Below are positions 33,053 to 41,379 of a stretch of 64,000 bases of DNA, piece after piece. The stretch spans positions 744,001-808,000 of the forward strand of contig JAWKZN010000001.1 in NCBI GenBank assembly GCA_041395945.1, in the 5' to 3' direction. The position numbers and the translations under genes are program-made. The stretch's first letter is position 1. The number at the start of each line of letters is the position of its first letter. Source of the stretch: Pseudomonadales bacterium. Lineage in GTDB: Bacteria > Pseudomonadota > Gammaproteobacteria > Pseudomonadales > Azotimanducaceae. Under the pieces are notes generated by a model. It was not told the origin of the DNA, searched no databases, and worked only from the letters and a program-made list of their open reading frames with translations.

Positions 33053-35443
33053 TCATCGTTTGCACTCCTTAAGCAGGTCGTATAGCCGCCAGCGCGGGTC
33101 TTCAGGCCCGCCCTTCTGTGGAAAGACGATCTCGCTGTAATAGAGGGAGAAGTCCGCGGCGTATTTCTTTCGCTCCTCCGGGCGCATTACGCTGCCCGCG
33201 CGGGTGTCCATGCACATGCAGAAGTCGGCGTCCTTGTAATCATGATTTTGGTAGCACCCATCGAAGATCGTCTCCTTGCCTGGTGGAGGAACCAACGGCT
33301 CGGTTTCCGAGGCGGCGTTGGGCACCCGAACGCCGGATTGCTGGAGCGAGGGCTGCCCGGTTGCAGCACGCAGTATGTTTTCGCGCATCTGGTAAACGGT
33401 CGCGCCAGAACAGAGGCGATCGTCCTCGCCGAAAAACCGTTGCCACGCGTCATTGCCGCCAAGGTGACGAGACATCAGGTTCATGGCCGAGTTCCCCGCG
33501 CCCTGGGGCCGGTAATTCATCAGATCGTTGATGAAGTGTATCGGCGAAGAGAGCAGCCCCGCACCGGCCGAGGCCAGATCGCCTTGGCGGTTCAAAAGGA
33601 TGTTCGTCACTTCTCCGGCTGTGGAAAATCCCACCCGCTTTTCGTACGTCTCTAACATGGGCACGAAACGCGCTTCTACATAGAGGTGGCGTTCGCTCTG
33701 AACGTTTCCCTGCGCGTTCAGCGTTTGAAGGGTGCGTTTTTGGTAAGGCCCCTGCTTGATTTGGGCCTCGCAATGAGCGGAGTAGGCGCTCACGAAGCGG
33801 ATGAAATGCTCCGGAAACTGCGTGTTGATCTGGAAACTGCCGAAGTCGCCGTTAAACACCTGCTGCGGAATATAAAAGTTCGGCAGCGCGGCCCAGAAAT
33901 AATTCGATTTGTAGACGTAATTGGGAGAGCGTTCGGGCTGGAGCGTGGCGGGGGGTGCGGGCCGGGCCGCAGTATCCGCCGCACGTTCGCGCGTCGCTTC
34001 CGCGACCGTCACCGGAAGCGCGGCTGCGGATACACCGTTCTGTATTGCCGTGTGGGGCTGAAAGCGCGCGCCAAAGTCAGTACGTTGCCACCAGAGTTCG
34101 AGAAGCGGCTGCTCGTACGCAGGGTTCCTCTTTCGATACCGGGATTTAAAAGATTCGGTAGGAGAGAAGTGTTGCCCGCGCAGATAGTAGAACGAGGTAA
34201 ATTCTTCAAGGCGCGCGAGCGGTAGGCGTGTCCGGGTAATCGCCGGTGCAATGACGGTATTGAATCGCTCGATCTCGGAAGCAGCCAGGCGGCGCTTCAT
34301 CCCGCCGTCAGTGACTCCGGAAACCGTCTCCACTTCAACGAACACGGCGTCCTTTCCTCCTTTTACGAGGGCAACGACAGCGACCTTGGGCGGTACCGGG
34401 TTGTCAAATGGGCGGTACTCGGTCAGGTAGTAGGTGGCCTGCGTATCATCGAGAATCTCAATACCGTATTCGAACCCGTACGCGGCGAGGTCGCGCGGAG
34501 CGGTGGGAAGCTTCCGGTAGGAGCCTGCCGCTGGCTCAGACGTATGATCGGAGACGCCCGACGAATGCGTCTTTTCCAAAAGCGCGGCGCAATGGGCATC
34601 GTCGGCCCTGGCTTCGTCATCCCGTCTCAATCCGGCCGAAACCCCGGCGATATGGTCAACATCCTCGGGACGAGCCGCATCTTTGGGTCTCCCTGTCATG
34701 CGCTGCCGGGCAATGTCCGACCAGCGCCGCTCTGTGGATTCATTCCTGAAGCGGGCTGCGATATTTTGGCAGTAGCGTGCTTCGAGGTAGGGATCGCCAC
34801 TGTGATCAACCGGGCGCGGACCTTGTGTTTCGCGCCTGCTGGCGATGCCCGGCTGCCTTCCCGAAAGGGCAGCATTCGCACGTCCCTGCGGGGGCTCCTG
34901 CCCGAGGCCGTTATTGATCGTAAAGCGCGAACCCTGCGCGGAAGCAACCGGCGGGGCAGCGCGTTCGAGCGTTTGCCCGTCCGCGCCGAGGACCAGGCGG
35001 TTCTCCGGCTTGATCAGCGGTGGAGCGTACGAGCCGCCGGGCGGCAGAGCGGGCATAGCTGGAACCGCGCCGGAAGACGCCGGGGCGGATGCGGCGGCGA
35101 CCGGCGTTTGCTGCGCCTGCGCCTCGATCACGGCCAGCCGCGCGTTACATCGCTCGAAATCGGCCTTGGCTTTCTCGCTTCCGACCTGCCGGGAAAGGGC
35201 GATGGCATCGCGGCTGATGTCCGAGAGCAACGCGGAGGACCGGCCTTCTTCCAGCCTCATCGTGATCCTGGTCCAGCGCGTGGCGGTCACCATGTCCTGG
35301 AAATGGTTTCCTGCAAGAAACTGGCAGTACCGCGCCTCGAAATTCGGGTCGATATTCACATCGCTTGCGACCTGCGCCGGTCCTTGCGCGCAGGCCAGCG
35401 CAGGCGCGAGCAGTATCAACGCACTCCTCGCAAAAAGATTCAT
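33053..35443 (-). CDS. Large exported protein of unknown family, paralogue A (796 aa)
   Basis: I do not recognise this family. A signal peptide (NLFARSALILLAPALACA) opens it. Two copies of a cysteine-containing module follow, at about residues 35-110 (FEARYCQFLAGNHFQDMVTA) and 222-300 (LEARYCQNIAARFRNESTE), joined by a Pro/Ala linker. After a central region comes a C-terminal domain from about 510: SPNYVYKSNYFWAALPNFY, IPQQVFNGDFGSFQINTQFP, and near the end DGCYQNHDYKDADFCMCMD. That domain recurs in the 729-residue protein at 36405-38594. Its ATG overlaps the stop of the small lipoprotein gene (ATGA), so the three genes from 35865 down form an operon. Confidence 0.85.
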   Translation of the reverse strand: MNLFARSALILLAPALACAQGPAQVASDVNIDPNFEARYCQFLAGNHFQDMVTATRWTRITMRLEEGRSSALLSDISRDAIALSRQVGSEKAKADFERCNARLAVIEAQAQQTPVAAASAPASSGAVPAMPALPPGGSYAPPLIKPENRLVLGADGQTLERAAPPVASAQGSRFTINNGLGQEPPQGRANAALSGRQPGIASRRETQGPRPVDHSGDPYLEARYCQNIAARFRNESTERRWSDIARQRMTGRPKDAARPEDVDHIAGVSAGLRRDDEARADDAHCAALLEKTHSSGVSDHTSEPAAGSYRKLPTAPRDLAAYGFEYGIEILDDTQATYYLTEYRPFDNPVPPKVAVVALVKGGKDAVFVEVETVSGVTDGGMKRRLAASEIERFNTVIAPAITRTRLPLARLEEFTSFYYLRGQHFSPTESFKSRYRKRNPAYEQPLLELWWQRTDFGARFQPHTAIQNGVSAAALPVTVAEATRERAADTAARPAPPATLQPERSPNYVYKSNYFWAALPNFYIPQQVFNGDFGSFQINTQFPEHFIRFVSAYSAHCEAQIKQGPYQKRTLQTLNAQGNVQSERHLYVEARFVPMLETYEKRVGFSTAGEVTNILLNRQGDLASAGAGLLSSPIHFINDLMNYRPQGAGNSAMNLMSRHLGGNDAWQRFFGEDDRLCSGATVYQMRENILRAATGQPSLQQSGVRVPNAASETEPLVPPPGKETIFDGCYQNHDYKDADFCMCMDTRAGSVMRPEERKKYAADFSLYYSEIVFPQKGGPEDPRWRLYDLLKECKR

Positions 35444-35670
35444 TCCTCATCCTCTTGTGGTGGCGCGGCGCTCGGGCAGACGGTCTGGCGCGGGATGCGC
35501 AGGCCGCCTTTGTTGCCCGGCTCGCGTTCGATCTCAAAACACGAACTGCCTTCAACGTCGGAAACGCGCAGGCGCGCCTCGTTTTCGGACGCGGGCGGAG
35601 GGTAGGCACACCCGGCCAGAGCCGCTCCGAGCAGCACCGGGAGCAGGGGAGAGGGATACGGCCTCTTCAC
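35440..35670 (-). CDS. Small predicted lipoprotein (76 aa)
   Basis: The product begins KRPYPSPLLPVLLGAALAGC, a clear lipoprotein signal with lipobox LAGC, so it should be anchored in the envelope. The mature part is about 55 residues with two further Cys (SSCFEIERE and RQTVCPSAAPP) and an acidic end (PPQEDEE). The start is GTG with GGGGA upstream. It overlaps paralogue A by 4 bases and follows the 60-residue gene by 12 bases. Translational coupling suggests the lipoprotein and paralogue A act together; the function is unknown. Confidence 0.75.
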   Translation of the reverse strand: MKRPYPSPLLPVLLGAALAGCAYPPPASENEARLRVSDVEGSSCFEIEREPGNKGGLRIPRQTVCPSAAPPQEDEE

Positions 35671-35682
35671 ACGGTCCCCGGA

Positions 35683-35865
35683 TCAATCCCGGTAATCGCC
35701 ATAGGGCGCGATCTGCTCGGGCTCCTCGCCCTTGCGCAGCGCCTGCTTGACGCCCCGCCGGAAAGCGCGCTCCTCGTACCGGGCCAGGAATTTCTGAAGC
35801 CGTGACCCCTTACCCCTCCGGCACGCCCGGCAGGAGCAGGATTTAGGCGTTGCTTTTGTGGGCAT
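35683..35865 (-). CDS. Small Cys-containing basic protein (60 aa)
   Basis: MPTKATPKSCSCRACRRGKG has a CSCxxC cluster and is followed by a basic helix (FLARYEERAFRRGVKQALRK) and a C-terminus ending GDYRD. Similar short proteins with a CSCxxCRRG motif and an R/K-rich helix occur, as far as I recall, on phages and plasmids; no function is known to me. It is the first gene of the three-gene minus-strand operon with the lipoprotein and paralogue A. The Cys cluster could bind zinc, which is inference. Confidence 0.7.
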   Translation of the reverse strand: MPTKATPKSCSCRACRRGKGSRLQKFLARYEERAFRRGVKQALRKGEEPEQIAPYGDYRD

Positions 35866-36404
35866 TTCTCATAGCTCCTGATAAAGGGTCTTGCTCCGCT
35901 TACCTCACCGCGCTCAGGTCAGAAGGGTTCACTATCTGATCACTCCGCAAAACATCCAAACCACCCGACGCGCCGCTCCTGAAAAGCGCGGTATCCGTGC
36001 ACCTGCGATTAAGGCCAAGCAATCAGGAATTTCTCCAGAACCTTTCTCGGAGAATCTAAAAAGAAGGGAATCATTTGTCTATCCTTGGCCGCGGGATTTT
36101 GCCCGCGGCAACCAACCCGCCTGCGCGACCCAATCACGGACTTCGCGAAACGCCCTCCGCCGCATCCGTCAAGGACCACATGGTGCGTCAGCCGTTCGAT
36201 CGACTCGCCGGTTCACCCCAATGATCAGTGGCGCGGCGGTCGATAAGGAGTTTTTGATCCATCCGGTTTCTGGTCGGCTCTGGGAACGCTCGCTGGGCAC
36301 GCGTTATTGGATCAGGTATTCGCGGATTCACTGATCGATACGTTGTGTGTCGTCCTGGAAAGCCGAATGGGCGGAACGGGTCGTTTGACCACCAGGTGCG
36401 ACGG
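35866..36404. other. Intergenic region with hairpin, upstream of the paralogue A operon
   Basis: No supportable gene in 539 bases. It must hold the promoter of the minus-strand operon starting at 35865 and the end of the paralogue B transcript. A perfect 8-bp hairpin with a 6-base loop lies at 36088-36109 (GCCGCGGG / CCCGCGGC). It lacks a T run, so termination is not certain. Confidence 0.5.
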
Positions 36405-38594
36405 TCACTGCTTGCACTGTTTGAGCAGGTCGTACAAGGGCCAGCGCGCATCCTCCAACCCGCCTTTATCCGGAAAGACGATCTCGCTGTAATAGAGGGA
36501 GAAATCCGCTGCATATTTTTGGCGTTGTTCCGGTCGCATAACACCTTGACTGCGCCTGTCCATGCACATGCAGAAGCCGGCGTCCTTGTAATCATGGTTC
36601 TGGTAGCAGCCGTCGAAAATCGTCTCCCTGCCAGGGGGCGGGACCAGTGGCTCGGTCTCAGAAGCGGCGTTGGGAACCACGGTGCCTGCTTTCTGTAGCG
36701 AAGGCAGACCATTGGCTGCACGGAGCATGTTCTCATGCATCTGAAAGACGGTGGGGCTGGTGCAGGTGCGTTCGTCGGGAAAAAACTGCCGCCAAGAGAC
36801 AGCCAGCGCGAAGCTTTCGTTCACCCGATCTTGTGCCATTCCCAGAAGACTTTCCGGAAGCTGATCAATGTCGTCGGAGAAAAGAAAGCTGGCAAAATTC
36901 GTCAGCTCCGCTTCGTTCAGAACCCTCTCGTATTCTTCATACTTGGGCCAGAAACTCGCCTCAATGAAGATTTCCCGGGTCTCAACGGGGCCGGTAGATG
37001 TAACAAACCCCCACCGATCCGTGCGTACCGTTTGCGTGACAATGGTGCGTTTCATGTGTGGCTTCTGGGTGATGTACTTCTCACATCTGGAGGAATACGC
37101 CTCGAGAAACCAGCGGTAATGGCGCGGAAACTGGGTGTTGATCTGGAAGCTGCCGAAGTCTCCGTTGAAAACCTGCTGGGGGATGTAAAAGCGTGGCAGC
37201 GAGGCCCAGAAATAGTCAGATTTGTACACGTAGTTGGGCGATCGCTCGGCCTGGATCCTGAGACGCTGGGCACGACGCTCAGCCAACACGGTCTGCTGCT
37301 GCTTGCGCGCCGCCTCTGCGTTTTGCGCCCTATCTTCCCGTTCAGCCTGGGCTGCGGCCAGCAGTTGCTTGAGCTCGACAATGGTTGCATAGCGTGGTGG
37401 GTCTACACGGTGATGCCATTCCACCGACTGCACACCCGGATAGCGCCGTCCTTGATCGTATGACACCAGCAGGGGGTGGGCGACGGGTTTCGCCGTCCGG
37501 GGATCGGCCACGAAGGGCATCGACGCCTCAGCGTTGAAACGATCATGGTCAATCCGCAAACCACGCGCGTAGTGGCGCACCTCCACCCTTATGTTGCGTA
37601 TCGAGTTGGATACCAGCCCTGCCTGCCTTTGCAGCCACGGGCCTATCACCTGGTCGAAAATATCGGCAATCGGGCCCTCGGGGACCTGCTCGGTGACAGA
37701 TCCGGGATCCGCCCGCTCTGCGATTCGTACGAGGGGCTCCTGCTCGTCCATGGTGCGTATCACAACCAGGGTAACACTCCAGATATCTCGCCCCACGCTA
37801 TCGAAGACCTTGTAAACTTCCGCATTGCCGTCACCACCGACAGATTCCGCCTGCGAATAGCCAAGCCCTTCGAGATCGTCTTTCACCGGTCCGGCGACCT
37901 GAGCGGGATCGTTGTTGTAGAAGGGATGGTCCGGCCACAGGGGAACAGCGATCAGCTGGGGCACGCCGGGAACTGGCTTGTTCGCCAGCACGCGGTCAAC
38001 AGGAATTTGCCGAAGCACGTTCTCGGCAGCACGATGGCGGACGGCGATCAGGTCACTGCGTACATTGGGATACACCAGGCGTGGTGTGGCCTGTGACACC
38101 GTCGATACACCATCACGGGCGCTGAACACTACCTCAAAGATGACACACGATGCTTTCCAATCCCCTGTAAAGTCGGACGGTAAGGAGACAGTACGGTCCA
38201 TCGGGGACTCGAGCCTGCCTACGCCATCGTACAGATAAGTCCGTCCGTACAGGTGTCGTTCCTCCAGTGTCACGGGACGCCGGGTGCGCAATTCATCCTG
38301 CCAGGCGGCGCAGGGGTTGCCTCGCGCGCGCGGATCGTCCCAAGCTGCGTAAACCACAGGCGTGATCAATTCCAGGAGTATCCCCGTACAGACAAGCACC
38401 GCGATCCTGGGCACGCGCCGATTCAGCCACTGACTCGCTTCTGAGGGTGACCAGCTGCTGCGCGCCCGCCTGGTCACAGCGCAGGAATCGCAAGGGTCCG
38501 CCGTCGCGTTCTCAGCCCGCGTTAACGTCAACCTCGCGTCTAGGTGCGCGGAATCTATCGCCATCGCCACTCCCGACCATCTGGAAATTTCCAT
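36405..38594 (-). CDS. Large exported/anchored protein of unknown family, paralogue B (729 aa)
   Basis: I chose the ATG at 38594, which has AGAGGAG 7 bases upstream; the frame is open 109 codons further without support. About 60 polar residues precede one hydrophobic helix (VPRIAVLVCTGILLELITPV), then AAWDDPRARGNPCAAWQDEL. The N-terminal two thirds differ from paralogue A, but the C-terminal ~230 residues are clearly homologous: SPNYVYKSDYFWASLPRFY, IPQQVFNGDFGSFQINTQFP, VPNAASETEPLVPPPGRET and DGCYQNHDYKDAGFCMCMD. A basic coiled-coil (AQAEREDRAQNAEAARKQQQ) lies just before that domain. Function unknown. Confidence 0.82.
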   Translation of the reverse strand: MEISRWSGVAMAIDSAHLDARLTLTRAENATADPCDSCAVTRRARSSWSPSEASQWLNRRVPRIAVLVCTGILLELITPVVYAAWDDPRARGNPCAAWQDELRTRRPVTLEERHLYGRTYLYDGVGRLESPMDRTVSLPSDFTGDWKASCVIFEVVFSARDGVSTVSQATPRLVYPNVRSDLIAVRHRAAENVLRQIPVDRVLANKPVPGVPQLIAVPLWPDHPFYNNDPAQVAGPVKDDLEGLGYSQAESVGGDGNAEVYKVFDSVGRDIWSVTLVVIRTMDEQEPLVRIAERADPGSVTEQVPEGPIADIFDQVIGPWLQRQAGLVSNSIRNIRVEVRHYARGLRIDHDRFNAEASMPFVADPRTAKPVAHPLLVSYDQGRRYPGVQSVEWHHRVDPPRYATIVELKQLLAAAQAEREDRAQNAEAARKQQQTVLAERRAQRLRIQAERSPNYVYKSDYFWASLPRFYIPQQVFNGDFGSFQINTQFPRHYRWFLEAYSSRCEKYITQKPHMKRTIVTQTVRTDRWGFVTSTGPVETREIFIEASFWPKYEEYERVLNEAELTNFASFLFSDDIDQLPESLLGMAQDRVNESFALAVSWRQFFPDERTCTSPTVFQMHENMLRAANGLPSLQKAGTVVPNAASETEPLVPPPGRETIFDGCYQNHDYKDAGFCMCMDRRSQGVMRPEQRQKYAADFSLYYSEIVFPDKGGLEDARWPLYDLLKQCKQ

Positions 38595-39020
38595 GCATCC
38601 GCTCCTCTTCTGAGACGGGGACATTCCTCTACCAACGGCAGCGGGGATTGATCTGCCAAACAGTGCCCGCCGGCGTTCATGATGGTGGCCCGTCGCGTAG
38701 ATAGATGATACAAATCCTCGGTACATTGGGTCTACGCATCGAGTATTCGTATCAGTGACAAAGCCCGGATCGCAGAGTGAGCTCGCCCAAAGGCATCGTG
38801 TGTCTCGTCTCGGCGCTGGCGTTCCACGACCTGACAGACCAGCGACCTCCGAAAGTCTGAATGGTGATCGGATCCAGGGACTGGGCGCCGCAGCGAGACC
38901 GGAATGAGCGATTGATGCCATCGGATCCGAGCCGACCGGGCGTCACCCGCGTCTTTCGAAGAAGATCCTCTCATTGACATGTGCGACCGGGCGTAATCGC
39001 CGCAACCAGGAGCTTATGAA
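38595..39020. other. Divergent intergenic region
   Basis: About 425 bases between paralogue B (minus) and the 187-residue lipoprotein (plus). I see no gene here. It should contain both promoters, but no hexamer pair stands out. Confidence 0.4.
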
Positions 39021-39584
39021 ATGAAACTTCCGGGGAGAAAGCCGACTTTCAGAATTTCCGCAGTACTTTCAATCGCCCTTGCAACTATGGCTGTTTCCGG
39101 TTGCGGCGTGGAGCCGCACACTGATGCACCGGAAATCCGATTCATGGCGGCACAGGTAGATGATAACGGCGTCAATGCACTGTCGGATTCTGTAGTGGAA
39201 ACAAAGATCGAATTGAGCAATCCTGAAGATAGGACAGTATTCCTGGAAATCCTCACCGACGAGGAGTATTCGCGGGGCAAAAGTCGCGGGCTTGTTCCAG
39301 GGGATGACTGGGGAGGTAATAGACTGACGGCGCGAAACAACGGCGCTGGCGTCGCGACCTTTGACCTGAGAAACGCGGATTACGCGCTCAATGCCGGGCA
39401 GAAATACTGGCTACGCTCCGGCGTACTCATCGGCCAGAGGGATATCGGCGTTCTTGTCAGTCTCGTCGAAATGCCAATCGATAAACGCAGCGGTCACCTG
39501 TTCGAGACCATCAGCGCGAAAGGCGGAGCTGTCCGGGTGGTGTTTGGGGTCAGTGACTTTACGCCCTTCAGATTCGCGAACTGA
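39021..39584 (+). CDS. Predicted lipoprotein of unknown function (187 aa)
   Basis: A lipoprotein signal (FRISAVLSIALATMAVSGC) with Cys at about residue 28 is preceded by an AGGAG site. The mature part looks like a beta-sandwich: FMAAQVDDNGVNALSDSVVE, SNPEDRTVFLEILTDEEYS, then VATFDLRNADYALNAGQKYW and VRVVFGVSDFTPFRFAN. No catalytic motif is visible. It runs opposite to the two large paralogues and ends before a terminator hairpin at 39814. The family is unknown to me. Confidence 0.75.
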   Translation: MKLPGRKPTFRISAVLSIALATMAVSGCGVEPHTDAPEIRFMAAQVDDNGVNALSDSVVETKIELSNPEDRTVFLEILTDEEYSRGKSRGLVPGDDWGGNRLTARNNGAGVATFDLRNADYALNAGQKYWLRSGVLIGQRDIGVLVSLVEMPIDKRSGHLFETISAKGGAVRVVFGVSDFTPFRFAN

Positions 39585-39813
39585 AACCATAGTTTCCGAT
39601 TTTCGCTTTAGCCATTGGCGGAACGAATGGCAATGCAATAATTTCAGTCAATTCCCGCGGATCATGGCAGGCGATACAGGCGAGCCCGGAGATCCCTGAG
39701 CAGGCCTCACTTTGGGCTTGGCAGTGTCCGCCGTAACTGGGGCATTCCAGTTTTCGGGGGATCCGGACGCCGGGCCAGGAAGTTGAGCGCAATGACGATA
39801 AGCACAATAAGGA

Positions 39814-39837
39814 AAAACCCGGCAAAAACCGGGTTTT
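39814..39837. terminator. Rho-independent terminator
   Basis: AAAACCCGG and CCGGGTTTT pair perfectly around a 6-base loop (CAAAAA), giving A/T runs on both sides, so it could end transcripts from either direction. It directly abuts attachment-like module copy 2, as would be expected for a tmRNA terminator carried with it. Confidence 0.8.
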
Positions 39838-39840
39838 CAA

Positions 39841-39951
39841 CTCGTAGAGGCGGCGACAGTCACATCACCTTCCAGAGCAATCACTTGATACGTATTCCGT
39901 CAAAATAACTCCGCAAATACCCCCACGGAAACCTGTTAGGAACTGATACGG
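39841..39951 (-). repeat. Attachment-like module, copy 2
   Basis: It has the same length (111 bases) as copy 1 and ends with the same GTTAGGAAYTGATACGG. The tmRNA-like end is diverged (GAGGCGGCGACAGTCACATC on the plus strand) and only one of the two AATACCCCCA boxes is intact; the other reads AATAACTCCG. It is thus a decayed copy, again next to a terminator. Confidence 0.7.
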
Positions 39952-40057
39952 CTTGCGGTTGGGCTTAACTTCGTTATCGCGGAATCATTCTGCTGTGTCG
40001 ATTTACGATTGCACACGTGCAGCCAAAATCCCGAAGCGGGTAGCAGGGTTGATTAGA

Positions 40058-41038
40058 CTAACCGCCTGAAAAAGCCCGTTCCTGTCGCTCCCGGTTTGCC
40101 AGAGCTTCAAGGCAAAGGTCTCTGTAAGCACCCGATTGTCGGCAGTCCCTGATGTATTCGTGAAATGATGGCGCACCTCCGAAATATGTGCATTCGTTGT
40201 GGGGCGGGGGTGGTTCTGGTCCAGTTAATCCCGCTTTTCGAGCAATCAACCGATCGGTCGCGGTATCAATAATGTAGATACTCCCGTCGTGACGATAGGC
40301 ACCACCGCATTCCATCATGGCGCAGCCATAGTAGGCGGTGCTGAAACGACCAACGGCAATATGAGCAACGACGGCAACGCGCCCGGGTTCTGCTGTAGCT
40401 TCGCGGATCTGAGTGCCCGTACTGTAGATGAACGGCATCAATCCGACCCAGCGATCTTCGATGTCAGGTACTCGAAGCGACTCGACGGGTCGAATGTCAT
40501 ACTCGTCTGGCCGCATTCCCAATCCATCGACCGTCTGCCAGACGTGTAGAACAAGGTCGACAGGTTCACGCGGTGAAAACTGGCGCTGAGTCGGGAGTTC
40601 GTCTGATAGGTGATGGCTCAGGCGCGCAAACAGATCACGCGCGGACTGGTCTCGAACTTTCTGATTGGTTCTCGAAACCAGCGCAGTTGCGCTGTTCAGG
40701 ATATCCGACCCCAAATGACTCCTGAGAACCAGCTGACGGAGCCGTTCGATTCGGTTATCGGTAATTTCGTCCCATGGTCCTTCGGCAGGGAGCATCTCGA
40801 GCGCGCGTTTCGCGGCTTTGGTTCGAAGGTAAAAATCGAAACGCTCGTCACCGGCGAAACCTAAAAGCGTTTCGAAGTCTTCCGCGGCCTCAATCTGAGC
40901 TCGCCGATCTGCGGCGATACTATCCTGTATGTGTTCATACACGAAATACCCGCTAACGAGTATAACGATCACCAGAAGTCCTAGCCCTATGACGACCAGT
41001 TCACGATCGGTATCTGATTCATTCACAACCCTAGCCAT
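40058..41038 (-). CDS. Membrane-anchored protein of unknown function (326 aa)
   Basis: The ATG at 41038 gives MARVVNESDTDRELVVIGLG followed by one transmembrane helix (LLVIVILVSGYFVYEHI, about residues 20-38), so most of the protein should be periplasmic. A helical region (RRAQIEAAEDFETLLGFAG) leads into an alpha/beta part with VGLMPFIYSTGTQIREA and VGRFSTAYYGCAMMECGGAY, and a C-terminus with several Cys (HNECTYFGGAPSF, IRDCRQSGAYRDLCLEAL). No family recognised. It stands alone on the minus strand, divergent from the ankyrin gene. The frame is open 66 codons further upstream, without a credible start. Confidence 0.72.
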   Translation of the reverse strand: MARVVNESDTDRELVVIGLGLLVIVILVSGYFVYEHIQDSIAADRRAQIEAAEDFETLLGFAGDERFDFYLRTKAAKRALEMLPAEGPWDEITDNRIERLRQLVLRSHLGSDILNSATALVSRTNQKVRDQSARDLFARLSHHLSDELPTQRQFSPREPVDLVLHVWQTVDGLGMRPDEYDIRPVESLRVPDIEDRWVGLMPFIYSTGTQIREATAEPGRVAVVAHIAVGRFSTAYYGCAMMECGGAYRHDGSIYIIDTATDRLIARKAGLTGPEPPPPHNECTYFGGAPSFHEYIRDCRQSGAYRDLCLEALANRERQERAFSGG

Positions 41039-41379
41039 GTAAGAATCACCCGCGCTTAATGTTTCCTTATTGGCCGAAATTCTAGCAGATCGTTCGCGAT
41101 GGCCTGTTCTGAACCGCCTAGTTTGTATCCGAGCCAGCGGTCGGCGTTCGCTCTGGATGAGTGCGAATACTCCCAAACTGGCTCGTAAAGTACAGTTTAG
41201 GATCGTTACCCGATGGCTAATTACGTAGTACCGCAAGCCGCTTTTTTCCGTAACAGGTGTTAGTGAAACACTCGTTTTCCTTATTTCGCTATTTGGTGCA
41301 CTGCATCCGTTCCAAATTGCAGTGAATCCATTCGCTCGTTATCGTATAAGGGAACTACGCAGAGGGCAGGGGTCACGAT

